Assembly (NCBI RefSeq): GCF_003611635.1
Contig: NZ_RAVZ01000027.1
Span: 1 to 45,990, forward strand
Source: Corallococcus terminator
Lineage (GTDB): Bacteria; Myxococcota; Myxococcia; Myxococcales; Myxococcaceae
Length of the DNA stretch: 45,990 bases
Direction: 5' to 3'
Of this stretch, positions 1 through 8,178 are shown one piece after another. The position numbers and the translations under genes were made by a program. The notes under the pieces were generated by a model that searched no databases, was not told where the DNA came from, and was given only the letters and a program-made list of their open reading frames with translations. Position 1 is the first letter of the stretch; each line of letters starts with the position of its first letter.

Positions 1-91
1 CCATCCCCTCCACCATCGACTCCAGGTACTCGCGCAGCTCTCTGTCCAGCTTGCGCATCTGTGCAGGGGTCATGACCTCGACGTAGATCAT
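1..91 (-). CDS. N-terminal fragment of a probable transposase (IS701-like)
   Basis: The reading frame starts at ATG 91 on the minus strand and runs off the left edge of the window after about 30 codons. The visible N-terminus contains MTPAQMRKLDRELREYLESM, an amphipathic acidic helix. From memory this resembles the beginning of IS701-family transposases, where a short helical lead-in precedes the DDE nuclease. That assignment is weak because no catalytic region is visible. A second in-frame ATG at 73 could be the real start. The neighbouring element at 125-1479 is a different IS, so if the call is right two mobile elements sit side by side. Confidence 0.4.
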   Translation of the reverse strand, partial: MIYVEVMTPAQMRKLDRELREYLESMVEGM

Positions 92-124
92 GCCCCTCGA
101 CTCGACGCAACTGACTGAGTAGTA

Positions 125-140
125 CTAGCAGGCTGCTGAA
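125..140 (+). repeat. Left terminal inverted repeat of the IS
   Basis: CTAGCAGGCTGCTGAA; its exact reverse complement is at 1464-1479. Similarity continues more weakly inward for another ten or so bases. Confidence 0.85.
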
Positions 141-208
141 AAACTCCGGTGCGGGGTCGACCTCCCGCACCGGGGCATGATCTCCTCCTGACCTGGAGGG
201 TTGCGGAC

Positions 209-1302
209 ATGCGTGGAGAGGTCAGGGGTCAGTCGAGCTTCAGCTTGGTGCAGCCGGCGCAGCGGGTGCCCCAGGGCCACCCCATCCGGCGCATCAAGGC
301 GCTCGCGGATGCCCAGCTCAAAGAGCTCTCGCCCGTCTTCGACGCCATGTACTCGGGCACGGGGCGTCCGGGGATTCCGCCGGAAGCGCTGCTCAAGGCG
401 TGCCTGCTCATCGCGCTCTACAGCGTGCGCAGCGAGCGGCAGTTCTGCGAGCGGCTGGAGTACGACCTGCTCTTTCGCTTCTTCTTGGACATGAGCCTGG
501 ACGAGCCGAGCTTCGATGCGTCGAGCTTCGCGAAGAACAAGCAGCGGCTGCTGAAGGCCGACGCGGCTCGACGTTTCCTCGACGTTTCTTCGAGGGCGTG
601 GTGGGCCAGGCCAAGGGCCAGGGGCTGATGTCGGCGGAGCACTTCACGGTGGATGGCACGCTCATCGAGGCGTGGGCCGGCGTGAAGTCCTTCAAGAAGA
701 AGGGCGACAAGGATGAGGGGCCTCCGGACGACAAGGGCAACCCTACCGTCAACTTCCACGGGGAGAAGCGCGGCAACGCCACGCACGAGTCGACGACGGA
801 CCCGGAGTCGAGGCTGGCGCGCAAAGGAGGCAACGGCGCGAAGCTCTCCTACTCGGCCAGCGTGCTGATGGAGAACCGCACCGGGCTGGTGGCGGACATC
901 ACGGTGGAGTTGGCGACGGGCGAAGCGGAGTGGGTGGGAGCGCTGCGGATGCTCGACCGGCAGAAACAGAGGGGGCTGGTGCCCACGACGCTGGGGGCGG
1001 ATGCCGGATACGACGTGCAGCGCTTCGTGGATGCCACGCGCGAGCGCGGGGTGACACCCCATGTGGCCCAGACGCGCGACGTGCGCCGCGCCAGCCGCGT
1101 CGACGGACGCACAACACGCCACGGAGGCTATGCCCTGAGCCAGCGCGCCAGAAAGCGAGTCGAGGAGATATTCGGCTGGATGAAGACGGTGGGCGGCTTC
1201 AGGAAGACACGCTACCGAGGCCAGGCGAGGACGGGCCTGTGGGCCTACTTCGTCGCCGCCGCCTACAACCTGACACGCATGGCCCGACTCATGCCCGCCT
1301 GA
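209..1302 (+). pseudogene. IS5-family DDE transposase, frameshifted by an 11-bp tandem duplication
   Basis: The N-terminal part (ATG 209, GGAGGG ribosome site at 195-200) reads in one frame to about 577 and has the IS5 DUF772 domain (IPPEALLKACLLIALYSVRS). The catalytic part continues in another frame to TGA 1300-1302 with the DDE residues in HFTVDGTLIEAWA, LGADAGYD and VEEIFGWMKTVGGFRKTRYR. Between them CTCGACGTTTC is present twice in tandem at 567-577 and 578-588. Removing one copy gives an uninterrupted AARRFFEGVVGQAKG, which is what this family normally has at that point. The gene is therefore a recent pseudogene of about 360 residues; nothing else in it looks decayed. The shift is -1 with no slippery heptamer, so programmed frameshifting is unlikely. 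Confidence 0.88.
567..588 (+). repeat. 11-bp perfect tandem duplication causing the transposase frameshift
   Basis: CTCGACGTTTC at 567-577 is repeated without change at 578-588. One unit restores the reading frame across the junction. Confidence 0.95.
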
Positions 1303-1463
1303 CACGCCGCGCGCCTGCCGGGCAGCAGTTCGCCCCGGTGGGCCTGGGGACGGGGCTGCAACCGCCGCAGGGCGCCTCCCTGGTCGTCAGAAAACCGCTC
1401 GAAAACCTCTCATTGACGAGCCGGACCCGCGTGGAGCAGCGCGTCCGGCCCGAAACCGACTTC

Positions 1464-1479
1464 TTCAGCAGCCTGCTAG
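1464..1479 (-). repeat. Right terminal inverted repeat of the IS, overlapping a stop codon
   Basis: Reverse complement of 125-140. Its last bases CTAG (1476-1479) contain the TAG stop codon (1476-1478, minus strand) of the 5'-nucleotidase gene. Confidence 0.85.
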
Positions 1480-3380
1480 GGCAGCATGGTGATGCGATTG
1501 AGCGCGGGGGCGGGCAAGGGGCTCGCCTGGCTGCTGTGTGCCTTCAGGTATGCCTCCAGCGCGTCGCTGTCCACGGCGCCACCCAGCCGGTTCGTCCCCT
1601 CGGCGAACACCTGGAAGCCATCACCCCCACTCGCGAGGTAGTTGTTCGCGGTGACGCGGTAGTTCGCCGCCGGGTCCACCGTCACGCCGTTGATCCGGAT
1701 GGACGCCGGGTCAACGCGGCTTCCGACGGGCGCCGACGCGCTGAACGCATAGGTGAAGCCCGCCGACGGAAGCTGCATGAGGGTGGCTCCCGACGGCCGC
1801 CACTGCCGCTCCAGCAGTTGCTCGATTTGCGCGCCCGTCAGCGTCAGGGTGACCAGGCTGTTGCCGAACGGCTGCGTGGTGAAGGCCTCGCCGTAGGTGA
1901 CCTCGCCCTGGGCGATGTCCGCGCGCACGCCGCCCGGGTTCATGAAGGCCACCTGCGCCCCACCCAGGTTCGCGGGCTTCGTCGCCTCCAGATGCGAGTC
2001 CGCGATGACGAAGCCCAGGGTGGACTGGCCCACGGAGTCCGACTGTGTCCTGAGCGTCTGCGACACCCAGCCGATGACCCGGTTGGCCCTCGGCGTGACG
2101 AGCTCCTGGTACTTCGTCACCAGCTCCTTCACCGCGCCGACCTCCTGCACGTCGCGAGTGACGATGATGTTGTTCGCTCGCGCCTCCACGACGTCGCCCG
2201 TCACCTTGCTCAACGTCAGGTCGATGTCCGTGACGAGCTGCCCCATCGACGAGGCGCTCGTGACGACCTTGCCATCGATGACGCAGTTGTAGGCCTGATG
2301 CGTGTGGCCGCTGACGATGACATCCACCGCGTCGTTGAGGCCCTTGGCCACGCCCACGATGGCACCTGAGATGAGGCCGTCCGCACCCGCGCCCTTGCAT
2401 TCGTTCACCAGCGAGCCCGAGGTCGGAATTCCGCCCTGGTGCACCACCACGATGATGGCTTCGATGCCCTGCCGCCGCAGCTCCGGCACCAGCGCGTTCA
2501 CCGTCTGCACTTCGTCCTTGAAGGTGAGCCCCGCCACGCCCGTGGGCGTGACGATTTCCGGCGTGCCCTCCAACGTCATGCCGATGAAGGCCACCTTCAC
2601 GCCCTCGAACTCGCGCACGTCGTAGCGGGGGAACAGCGTGCGGTCCACGCCCGTGGCCACGTTGGCCGCCAGGAACTTGAACTTCGCGCCCGGGAAGCCA
2701 TCCCCGTCCAGGCAGCCATCCACCGGGTGGCAGCCGCCCGACTGCATGCGCAACAGCTCCGTGCTGCCCTCGTCGAACTCGTGGTTGCCCACCGCGACCA
2801 GGTCCAGGCCAATCAGGTTCATCGCCTCGACGGTGGGCTCGTCGTGGAAGAGCCCCGACAGCAGCGGGGAGGCGCCGATGAGGTCTCCCGCCGCTACCAC
2901 CACCGTGTTCGGATTGGCGGCCCGCAGGGCCGCGATGTGCCGGGCGAAGTACGTCACGCCGCCCGCGTTCACCCGCACCGGTCCACCGTCGGGGGCCACA
3001 CCCGTCAGAATCTGGCCCGCGGGCTCCTCGAGCTGCCCGTGGAAGTCATTGAACGCGAGCACCTGCACGCTCACCGTGGTGGGACCCGAGTCGGGAGTCC
3101 CCGCGTCGGGTCTCCCCGCGTCGGGCGTCCCCGCGTCCGTGCCGGAATCCGGGGTCGGCACCTGGACGGAATGCTGCTCACAGCGCTTGTCCTCGCAGAC
3201 CCACTCCGTGTTCGAAGCCGGCGGTCCCTTGTCTTCACGGCAGTCGGCGGCGTCCTGGCACTCGTCACCTCCGCAGCCGCCCTGGGCGAAGAGGAACATG
3301 CCGGTGACGAACGCTCCGGCGAGCAGGAAGACGCTGGGACGCGCTTCCAGCAGTGACGAGCGCGGTGTGGCTTGTGGCAT
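1476..3380 (-). CDS. Secreted bifunctional metallophosphatase / 5'-nucleotidase (UshA-like)
   Basis: The 634-residue product has a hydrophobic signal segment and a QGGC possible lipobox, a short Cys-rich stretch, then an Asp/Pro/Gly-rich linker of repeated PDAGTPDSG type, as in many myxobacterial exported proteins. The calcineurin-like metallophosphatase domain follows, with metal ligands in FNDFHGQ, GNHEFDEG, VVVHQGG and SGHTHQAYNC. The C-terminal nucleotide-binding domain has NPGGVRADI, TQPFGNSLVTLTLTG and NNYLASGGDGF. The family hydrolyses nucleotides and UDP-sugars in the periplasm or outside the cell to salvage phosphate and nucleosides. I chose ATG 3380 because GGAG precedes it by 7 nt and the signal segment begins just after; a longer frame to 3542 exists. 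The stop codon is shared with the right end of the IS, yet the protein ends normally (LNRITMLP), so the gene is probably intact. Confidence 0.9.
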   Translation of the reverse strand: MPQATPRSSLLEARPSVFLLAGAFVTGMFLFAQGGCGGDECQDAADCREDKGPPASNTEWVCEDKRCEQHSVQVPTPDSGTDAGTPDAGRPDAGTPDSGPTTVSVQVLAFNDFHGQLEEPAGQILTGVAPDGGPVRVNAGGVTYFARHIAALRAANPNTVVVAAGDLIGASPLLSGLFHDEPTVEAMNLIGLDLVAVGNHEFDEGSTELLRMQSGGCHPVDGCLDGDGFPGAKFKFLAANVATGVDRTLFPRYDVREFEGVKVAFIGMTLEGTPEIVTPTGVAGLTFKDEVQTVNALVPELRRQGIEAIIVVVHQGGIPTSGSLVNECKGAGADGLISGAIVGVAKGLNDAVDVIVSGHTHQAYNCVIDGKVVTSASSMGQLVTDIDLTLSKVTGDVVEARANNIIVTRDVQEVGAVKELVTKYQELVTPRANRVIGWVSQTLRTQSDSVGQSTLGFVIADSHLEATKPANLGGAQVAFMNPGGVRADIAQGEVTYGEAFTTQPFGNSLVTLTLTGAQIEQLLERQWRPSGATLMQLPSAGFTYAFSASAPVGSRVDPASIRINGVTVDPAANYRVTANNYLASGGDGFQVFAEGTNRLGGAVDSDALEAYLKAHSSQASPLPAPALNRITMLP

Positions 3381-3510
3381 CGACGGAACTCCAACGAACA
3401 AAGAGGAAGAACCTACTCTGGTTCGTGGACGATGGCGCGACTTCATGGCGGCACGGTGAAGCTCGCGCCCCGACTTCGTCTCGACACGGGTCTGCGGCTG
3501 CCGCCCGTAC

Positions 3511-3873
3511 TCATGGCGCGGATGGCGGCGCTTCGTTGCCACACAGCAGCAACTCCGCGGGACCTCCGGTGCGACCCACCAGGACGGCCACCTGACCGTG
3601 CGCGCGACCGAAGCGCTCCGCCTCTCCGCGCCAGGCGAAGCCAGTCTCGGACGACACCGCCGGGACAGCTACGGGGCCACGCAGGTAGACGGTGCGCACC
3701 GGCAGGCCCTCATGGGCCTCGCGTTGACCTGCCTCTTCGATTCCGACCCGTGAGCCCTCGGCCTCCAAGAGCAAACCGAAGATGACGGCGTAGCGCGCGG
3801 CCTCCCTGCTCCACATGCTCTCCGACGACTTGTCGAGCTGAGAGAAGTCTGCGGGGGCTCGACGCGTACTCAC
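3511..3873 (-). CDS. Hypothetical protein, 120 residues
   Basis: I do not recognise a family. The frame uses mostly G or C in third positions and lies on the same strand 18 nt downstream of the serine hydrolase gene, which suggests a two-gene unit. The product is soluble and acidic to neutral, with a hydrophobic core RYAVIFGLLLEAEG and a later LRGPVAVPAVSSETGFAWRG, and has no signal peptide or membrane segment. An alternative start is the internal Met at residue 20. It could also be a non-coding leftover, so the call is tentative. Confidence 0.5.
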   Translation of the reverse strand: MSTRRAPADFSQLDKSSESMWSREAARYAVIFGLLLEAEGSRVGIEEAGQREAHEGLPVRTVYLRGPVAVPAVSSETGFAWRGEAERFGRAHGQVAVLVGRTGGPAELLLCGNEAPPSAP

Positions 3874-3891
3874 TCCCTGTTGTTCGCCATG

Positions 3892-5037
3892 CTAGCGCCC
3901 CTGCATGGATTCGACCCTGTCAAAGAGGGGCGCCAGCGCGCGTTCCATGGCGTTGGCGGTCGCATCGCCGCTCTGGTTGGTGATGATGAACACCCCCAAC
4001 TGATACTTCGGCACGAGGTAGAGATAGCATTGCGCGCGAGGCACGCCGCCGTGATGCACGTAGTGGGTGCCCAACTGGCTGCTCTGGCCGATGTTCCAGA
4101 AATAGCCAATGCTGAAGTCCTCCGCGAAACGCACCAGCGGCTTGTGTGACTCTGTCACCGCGGGATGGTTGCTCAACTGCAAGCGCAAGTACTTCACCAT
4201 CTCCGGCATCGTCGCCTTCAAGGCTCCCGCCGCGCCCCAGGGCAGGAGTGGCATCGGCGTGGTGCCGACCGGGTTGTCGCTGTGGTAGCCAGGAGCCAAG
4301 CGGTTGGCGTCCTGGGCACGCAGGCGCAGCCACGTGTCGTGCATACCGGCTTCCCGCGCCAGGAACTCCGCGAGCAACGACTCGTAGGGAGCCCCGTGGA
4401 TCTTCTCAAGGGTGTGCGCGACCAACTCGGTGCCGGCGCTCGAGTAAGCATAGTCCTTGCCGAGCGGGCCCTTGATGCTGACGGTGTGCAGGTCCTGCCA
4501 GAACCGCGGCTGCCCGTAGTCCGCATAGGCGGCATTGAGCTTTGCCGGGGTGGCATGCGCAGTGAAGTCCCTCAACACCTCATTCACTTGCAGTGGCAAC
4601 ATCCCCGGCATGCCGCTGGTGTGTGTGACCAGATGGCGCAGACGGATCGGCCCGCCGTCTGACTGAAGGTTCGGATAGGCGGACGGCAGATACTTTTGTA
4701 TCGGGTCGTCGAGGGTCGCCTTGCCTTCGAGGACAGCGTTTGCCAACAGCAGGCCGACGAAGGTCTTGCTGACCGACCCTATCTCATAGAGGGTCGAATC
4801 ATCGGGCGGATTGGACTTGCCGGTCTCCAGCTCACCCCGATGCAGGATGAACTCCTCACCGCGATAGACCACTGCGATCGACGTTGCGTGCAGCAGTCGT
4901 GACTGCAGCAGGGTCGTCGCGGCTTGGTTCATTGCCGTGGGGATATCGCGGGCGGGTGCAGGGCCCGTCGTCTTGCAAGCGGCCAGCACCAGCATCATTC
5001 CAGCAATGGCTACGGAGAGTTTGTTCATCAGGCGCAT
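3892..5037 (-). CDS. Lipoprotein serine hydrolase of the class C beta-lactamase / DD-peptidase fold
   Basis: The 381-residue protein begins with a lipoprotein signal (MLVLAAC lipobox, Cys about residue 21) and then a beta-lactamase-related domain. The SxxK nucleophile motif is SVSK (about residue 91), the second motif is YSS in DYAYSSAGTE, and the third, KTG-like, motif is HHGG near the C-terminus. Family members hydrolyse D-amino-acid peptides, esters or lactams; the substrate cannot be read from sequence. Codon use is less GC-biased than in most neighbours (GCA, GAT, ATA and TCA are frequent), and a short repeat also found upstream of another foreign-looking gene lies about 110 bp upstream. 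Both hint at transfer. An alternative start is Met 4. No strong ribosome site is seen. Confidence 0.85.
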   Translation of the reverse strand: MRLMNKLSVAIAGMMLVLAACKTTGPAPARDIPTAMNQAATTLLQSRLLHATSIAVVYRGEEFILHRGELETGKSNPPDDSTLYEIGSVSKTFVGLLLANAVLEGKATLDDPIQKYLPSAYPNLQSDGGPIRLRHLVTHTSGMPGMLPLQVNEVLRDFTAHATPAKLNAAYADYGQPRFWQDLHTVSIKGPLGKDYAYSSAGTELVAHTLEKIHGAPYESLLAEFLAREAGMHDTWLRLRAQDANRLAPGYHSDNPVGTTPMPLLPWGAAGALKATMPEMVKYLRLQLSNHPAVTESHKPLVRFAEDFSIGYFWNIGQSSQLGTHYVHHGGVPRAQCYLYLVPKYQLGVFIITNQSGDATANAMERALAPLFDRVESMQGR

Positions 5038-5145
5038 CGTCCAAAGGGGATGGGCACTCTCGCACGCCCCCCAGGTCGGAGCCAGACACGCGAGGCCTGT
5101 GCCTACCCCAAATTCGGTCGCTGCGTCATGAAACCGTTGAGGCGG

Positions 5146-5210
5146 GTGAGCGAGGCGCGCACGGTCGTCGACTTTCGGTGCAGGCGAGGCAGGCGCGGAT
5201 TCGGGGCCGT
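5146..5210 (+). repeat. Copy 1 of a dispersed intergenic repeat
   Basis: GTGAGCGAGGCGCGC (5146-5160) followed by GGTCGTCG and an ordered series of weaker matches is also found at 18437-18500. Both copies lie upstream of a minus-strand gene with unusual codon use and in the same orientation to it. The intergenic region 5038-5289 holds no other feature I can support. Confidence 0.5.
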
Positions 5211-5289
5211 GCCGGAAGCAGCGCCGGGCCGAACCGGGTGCTCCGACCTCATCAACTCGACAGCACGACGCTCATCGCATGCGGCAGCG

Positions 5290-6318
5290 CTACAGGAACT
5301 CGTCCCCTCCCCCGGTCTCCGGCTCCTGTGCGGAGAGGAGAACATCCCCGGGCCGCTGCTCCACGCGGAGGCCCAGGCCCATGGCCGTCAACTCCTCGAG
5401 CGCGGCGAGGGCCTCCATGACGGGCTGGACATCGGCAACCCGGGCAGGCACGGCGATGCGCTCGAGACGCGAGCCCACCCGCTCCAGCACCGCGTGCGGG
5501 GGGAGTGCCTCGATGTATCGGCCATACAGATAGGCGGGCGCGCTCAGATGGGCGACCTCCGAGGGCGAGACGGTCGCGACATACGTATCGAAGCGCGCCC
5601 TCACCTCCTCCACCGAAGTGTCCTGCCGCCACAGGCCGAGCAGGGAGCGCAGGAAGTCCATCAACGGTTGCGACCGGGACGAGCCCATCTGGGCCGAGGC
5701 GACCGCCAGCGCCCGCTCGGCGCGTGCGGGGTCGGGCTCGACAAAGTACAGCGGCAGCACCTCCTCGATGCCTGGAGTGTAGAGGGGCTCGGCGAGTCGC
5801 TCCGGCGCACCCACGAACGAGCGCAGCGTCTCGGGTTCGAGCGGCTCACCCGCCAGCCAGCGGCACCACAGCGCCTCGAGCGAGCCTGCGGCGAGCGACG
5901 CGCGGCGCAGCAGATGGGGTCGTGCCTGCTCCACGCCTCCGAACAACAAGACGGTCACCAGGTCCTCGGCGCAAGGCCCCTCGGGGAACTCGAGCGCATC
6001 CGCCCCCGTCCAGCGCGCGTACCGTTTGCGCTTCAGGTCGCGCTGGACCTCGCGCGCCACCTCGCTCCATGCGGACCAGGGCACACCGAGCGCCGCGTAG
6101 TCCGTCCGGAGGCGCTCGTCCGCGGGGGCCGAGACCACGTTGGGGCGCTTCTTGAAGTCGGCCCGCACGCGCTTGAGTTCCTTCGCGAGCGCGGGCAGCT
6201 CCTCCGCCGGACAGCCACCGGTCAGGAGCCGGAGGTGGGAGACGGGAACGCCATGCAACTTGAGCAGCCAGGATTTGAACGCCGACCAGGCGGGTGCGGA
6301 GAGGTGTCGGAATTCCAC
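5290..6318 (-). CDS. Uncharacterised protein, 342 residues
   Basis: No family is recognised. The protein is soluble and helix-rich, with charged N-terminal segments (LAKELKRVRADFKKRPNVV), a middle part rich in Leu, Ala and Glu, and no signal peptide, membrane segment or obvious catalytic motif. I chose GTG 6318 because a GAGGAC ribosome site lies 5 nt upstream; a longer frame to 6348 lacks one. GC3 is strongly biased, so the gene looks native. It stands alone between the serine hydrolase and the TetR gene, on the same strand as both. Confidence 0.75.
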   Translation of the reverse strand: MEFRHLSAPAWSAFKSWLLKLHGVPVSHLRLLTGGCPAEELPALAKELKRVRADFKKRPNVVSAPADERLRTDYAALGVPWSAWSEVAREVQRDLKRKRYARWTGADALEFPEGPCAEDLVTVLLFGGVEQARPHLLRRASLAAGSLEALWCRWLAGEPLEPETLRSFVGAPERLAEPLYTPGIEEVLPLYFVEPDPARAERALAVASAQMGSSRSQPLMDFLRSLLGLWRQDTSVEEVRARFDTYVATVSPSEVAHLSAPAYLYGRYIEALPPHAVLERVGSRLERIAVPARVADVQPVMEALAALEELTAMGLGLRVEQRPGDVLLSAQEPETGGGDEFL

Positions 6319-6501
6319 GGTCTGTCCTCGATCAGGCGCCAGGCCCACTCCCCCGCGATGGGTCGTCGGGCCATGTGGCCTGCTCTGTCATGATAACTTC
6401 AGCAAGGGACGCATCCCCCGGCCATCCCATCCCCACGCCTGTGCCAGACCCGGCCGCTGCAAGGAGAGCCTGAGACTGGCAGGTGTGCCGCCCAGCGGCG
6501 C

Positions 6502-7053
6502 TCACGGCCGTATGCCATTGAGCGCGAGACGCAGCACCCGGCGCGCGGTGAGCGGATCGTCTTCGTTGGCGACGGCAATCGAATTCGCCAGGGTTATCAG
6601 ATCCTCCGACGTGGCGCCGGAGTGAAGCACGCCCGCCGATGACGCCCGGACGACCAGGACGTTCAACACGTCGAGCAGCATGTCGGTACAGCAGATCTCT
6701 TCGGCGGAGAGGCCATCCGGGCCGGCCAGCAGCGCAGTGGCGAGCCCCCGGTGGGTCGCGGTGTAGACCGTCAATTCCTCGAGCCAGGACGCCAACTCGG
6801 CGGCGGGCTCCTTGCCCGGTTGCGCGGCGGCCCGCGCACACAATTGCGCGACACCCTCGCGAAAGACCGCCTCCAGCAGCGCCTGCCGCGACGGGAAGTG
6901 CCGGTGCAGGGTCGCCGAGCCGACCCCCGCCCGCCGCGAGATCTCCTCCAGCGACACCTGCGCGCCATCTCTGCCGACCAGCTCCGCGGCGACCGCGACA
7001 ATCCGCTCCCGGTTGCGTCGCCCATCCGCCCGCAACGGCTTCACCTGCTCCAC
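6502..7053 (-). CDS. TetR-family transcriptional regulator
   Basis: The 183-residue protein has an N-terminal helix-turn-helix of TetR type (RIVAVAAELVGRDGAQVSLEEISRRAGVGSATLHRHFPSR, about residues 16-56) and an all-helical ligand-binding region ending near ARRVLRLALNGIRP. It is divergent from the NAD(P)-binding oxidoreductase gene at 7158 with 104 bp between the start codons. That spacer holds a strong promoter facing the oxidoreductase and two related palindromes. The arrangement is typical of a repressor that controls itself and the neighbouring enzyme; the inducer is unknown. Confidence 0.9.
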   Translation of the reverse strand: MEQVKPLRADGRRNRERIVAVAAELVGRDGAQVSLEEISRRAGVGSATLHRHFPSRQALLEAVFREGVAQLCARAAAQPGKEPAAELASWLEELTVYTATHRGLATALLAGPDGLSAEEICCTDMLLDVLNVLVVRASSAGVLHSGATSEDLITLANSIAVANEDDPLTARRVLRLALNGIRP

Positions 7054-7081
7054 GGCGCGCTCCTCCTCATGAGCCCCTTGC

Positions 7082-7110
7082 TTGACAAACGGGGTACCCC
7101 TCCGTATCTA
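7082..7110 (+). promoter_or_regulatory. Sigma70-type promoter for the NmrA-like gene
   Basis: TTGACA at 7082-7087, a 17-bp spacer and TATCTA at 7105-7110 make a near-consensus vegetative promoter, unusual in such GC-rich DNA. The spacer contains the palindrome GGGGTACCCC. Confidence 0.75.
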
Positions 7111-7140
7111 ACCACGAAAATAAGCGGTGGGGTCCCCCAC
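7091..7140. promoter_or_regulatory. Two operator-like palindromes between the TetR gene and its target
   Basis: GGGGTACCCC (7091-7100) lies between the -35 and -10 boxes. GTGGGG-TC-CCCCAC (7127-7140), containing the related core GGGGTCCCCC, lies between the -10 box and the ribosome site. The cores are 38 bp apart. A bound TetR dimer at either would block transcription of the enzyme gene. Binding by the adjacent TetR is inferred. Confidence 0.6.
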
Positions 7141-7157
7141 TTACAAAGGAGCTGCCC

Positions 7158-8072
7158 ATGAGTCGCGGAAATCCCGTCCTCGTCACCGCCGCCACCGGAC
7201 GCCAGGGCGGCGCTACCGCTCGGGCGCTGCTGGCCGGGGGCAACACTCCGGTGCGCGTGATGGTGCGCAACCCGGAGGCGGCGAACGCCAGGGCCCTCGC
7301 GGCGGCTGGCGCCGAGGTCGTCGTCGGGGACCTCGACGATCCGGCCTCGTTGCGCGCCGCCTGCGCCGGAGCGCGGGCGGTCTTCTCGATGCAGGCCCCC
7401 ATCGTCTCCGCGACCGGTATCGACTTCAGCAAGGAGCGCCAGCAAGGGAGGAACCTCGTCGAGGCCGCGCTTGCCGAGGGCGTCGAGACGTTCGTGCACA
7501 CGGCGACGACTGGCGTTGGCACCCACCGCAACGTCGAGGGCTGGGCGGAGGGGCGCTGGAGCGCGCACGAGACGTACTGGGAGAACAAGCTCGCCACCTG
7601 CGAACTCGTACGCAGCGCGGGCTTCAAGCACTGGACCCTCATCCTGCCCGCCACCTTCATGGATCACGCCATGTTGGATCCCGCCGGGTTCGTCGACGGG
7701 CGCCGACTGCTCACGGTGATCAAGACCGAACGGCCCCTCGCGTGGATCGCGCCAGAAGACGTCGGTCAGGCAGCCGCGGCGGCGCTCAACGATCCCGCGA
7801 CGTTCAGCGGCGTGACGCTAGAGCTCGCGGGTGACGTGCTCACGCTTCCTCAAGTCGCAGAGATCCTCTCGCGCCTCGACGGCAAGGAGTATGAGGTCCA
7901 GTCAAGCACGGTCGAGGAGGCCGTCGCGGCCGGCCTGCATCCCGACGTGGCGCGGGGCTTGACCTACATGAACGTCGCCCCGCTGCTGGCACGACCCGAA
8001 ATCGCACGCGCCTACGGCCTTTCGCCCACGAGCTTCGAGACGTGGGCGCGGCAACGTCGCGAGAGGACCTGA
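7158..8072 (+). CDS. NmrA-like NAD(P)-binding oxidoreductase (atypical SDR)
   Basis: The 304-residue protein opens with the glycine-rich Rossmann motif VTAATGRQGGATARALL (about residues 8-24), followed by VRNPEAANARALAAAGAEVVVGDLDD, where the Arg after the second strand suggests NADP(H). NmrA/HSCARG proteins may act as redox sensors or as reductases of quinones and other small carbonyl compounds; the usual SDR YxxxK pair is not clearly conserved here. AAAGGAG lies 6 nt upstream of ATG 7158. The gene is divergent from the TetR gene and preceded by the promoter and operators described, so it is probably induced by the TetR ligand. Confidence 0.85.
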   Translation: MSRGNPVLVTAATGRQGGATARALLAGGNTPVRVMVRNPEAANARALAAAGAEVVVGDLDDPASLRAACAGARAVFSMQAPIVSATGIDFSKERQQGRNLVEAALAEGVETFVHTATTGVGTHRNVEGWAEGRWSAHETYWENKLATCELVRSAGFKHWTLILPATFMDHAMLDPAGFVDGRRLLTVIKTERPLAWIAPEDVGQAAAAALNDPATFSGVTLELAGDVLTLPQVAEILSRLDGKEYEVQSSTVEEAVAAGLHPDVARGLTYMNVAPLLARPEIARAYGLSPTSFETWARQRRERT

Positions 8073-8178
8073 CCGCATTCCTCCAATGTCTACCCAAGGC
8101 GACCAGCGCCGCGGCACTCGCGGCCAGCGCTTCGCCCCTGGGTCTCCGCGCCCCAGGCCATGATGGCGAGAAGCCGCC

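Larger units (their letters stand above)
125..1479 (+). mobile_element. IS5/IS1182-type insertion sequence, about 1.35 kb, transposase inactivated
   Basis: A 16-bp sequence, CTAGCAGGCTGCTGAA, at 125-140 is repeated as a perfect inverted copy at 1464-1479, and between them lies one transposase gene. The outer CTAG may be a duplicated palindromic target rather than part of the inverted repeat; the sequence cannot separate the two. The right end overlaps the stop codon of the 5'-nucleotidase gene. Bases 1303-1463 inside the element are non-coding. The ends look intact, so it could still be moved by a transposase supplied from another copy. Confidence 0.85.

Noticed and set aside
549-600. Programmed frameshift in the transposase
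   Set aside because: There is no slippery heptamer, and the simple 11-bp duplication explains the frame change fully.
4924-6393. Open frame of 489 codons on the plus strand
   Set aside because: It runs antisense to the 5290-6318 gene and part of the serine hydrolase. Its product is Arg/His/Gly-rich with no domain, as expected for a shadow of GC-biased codons.
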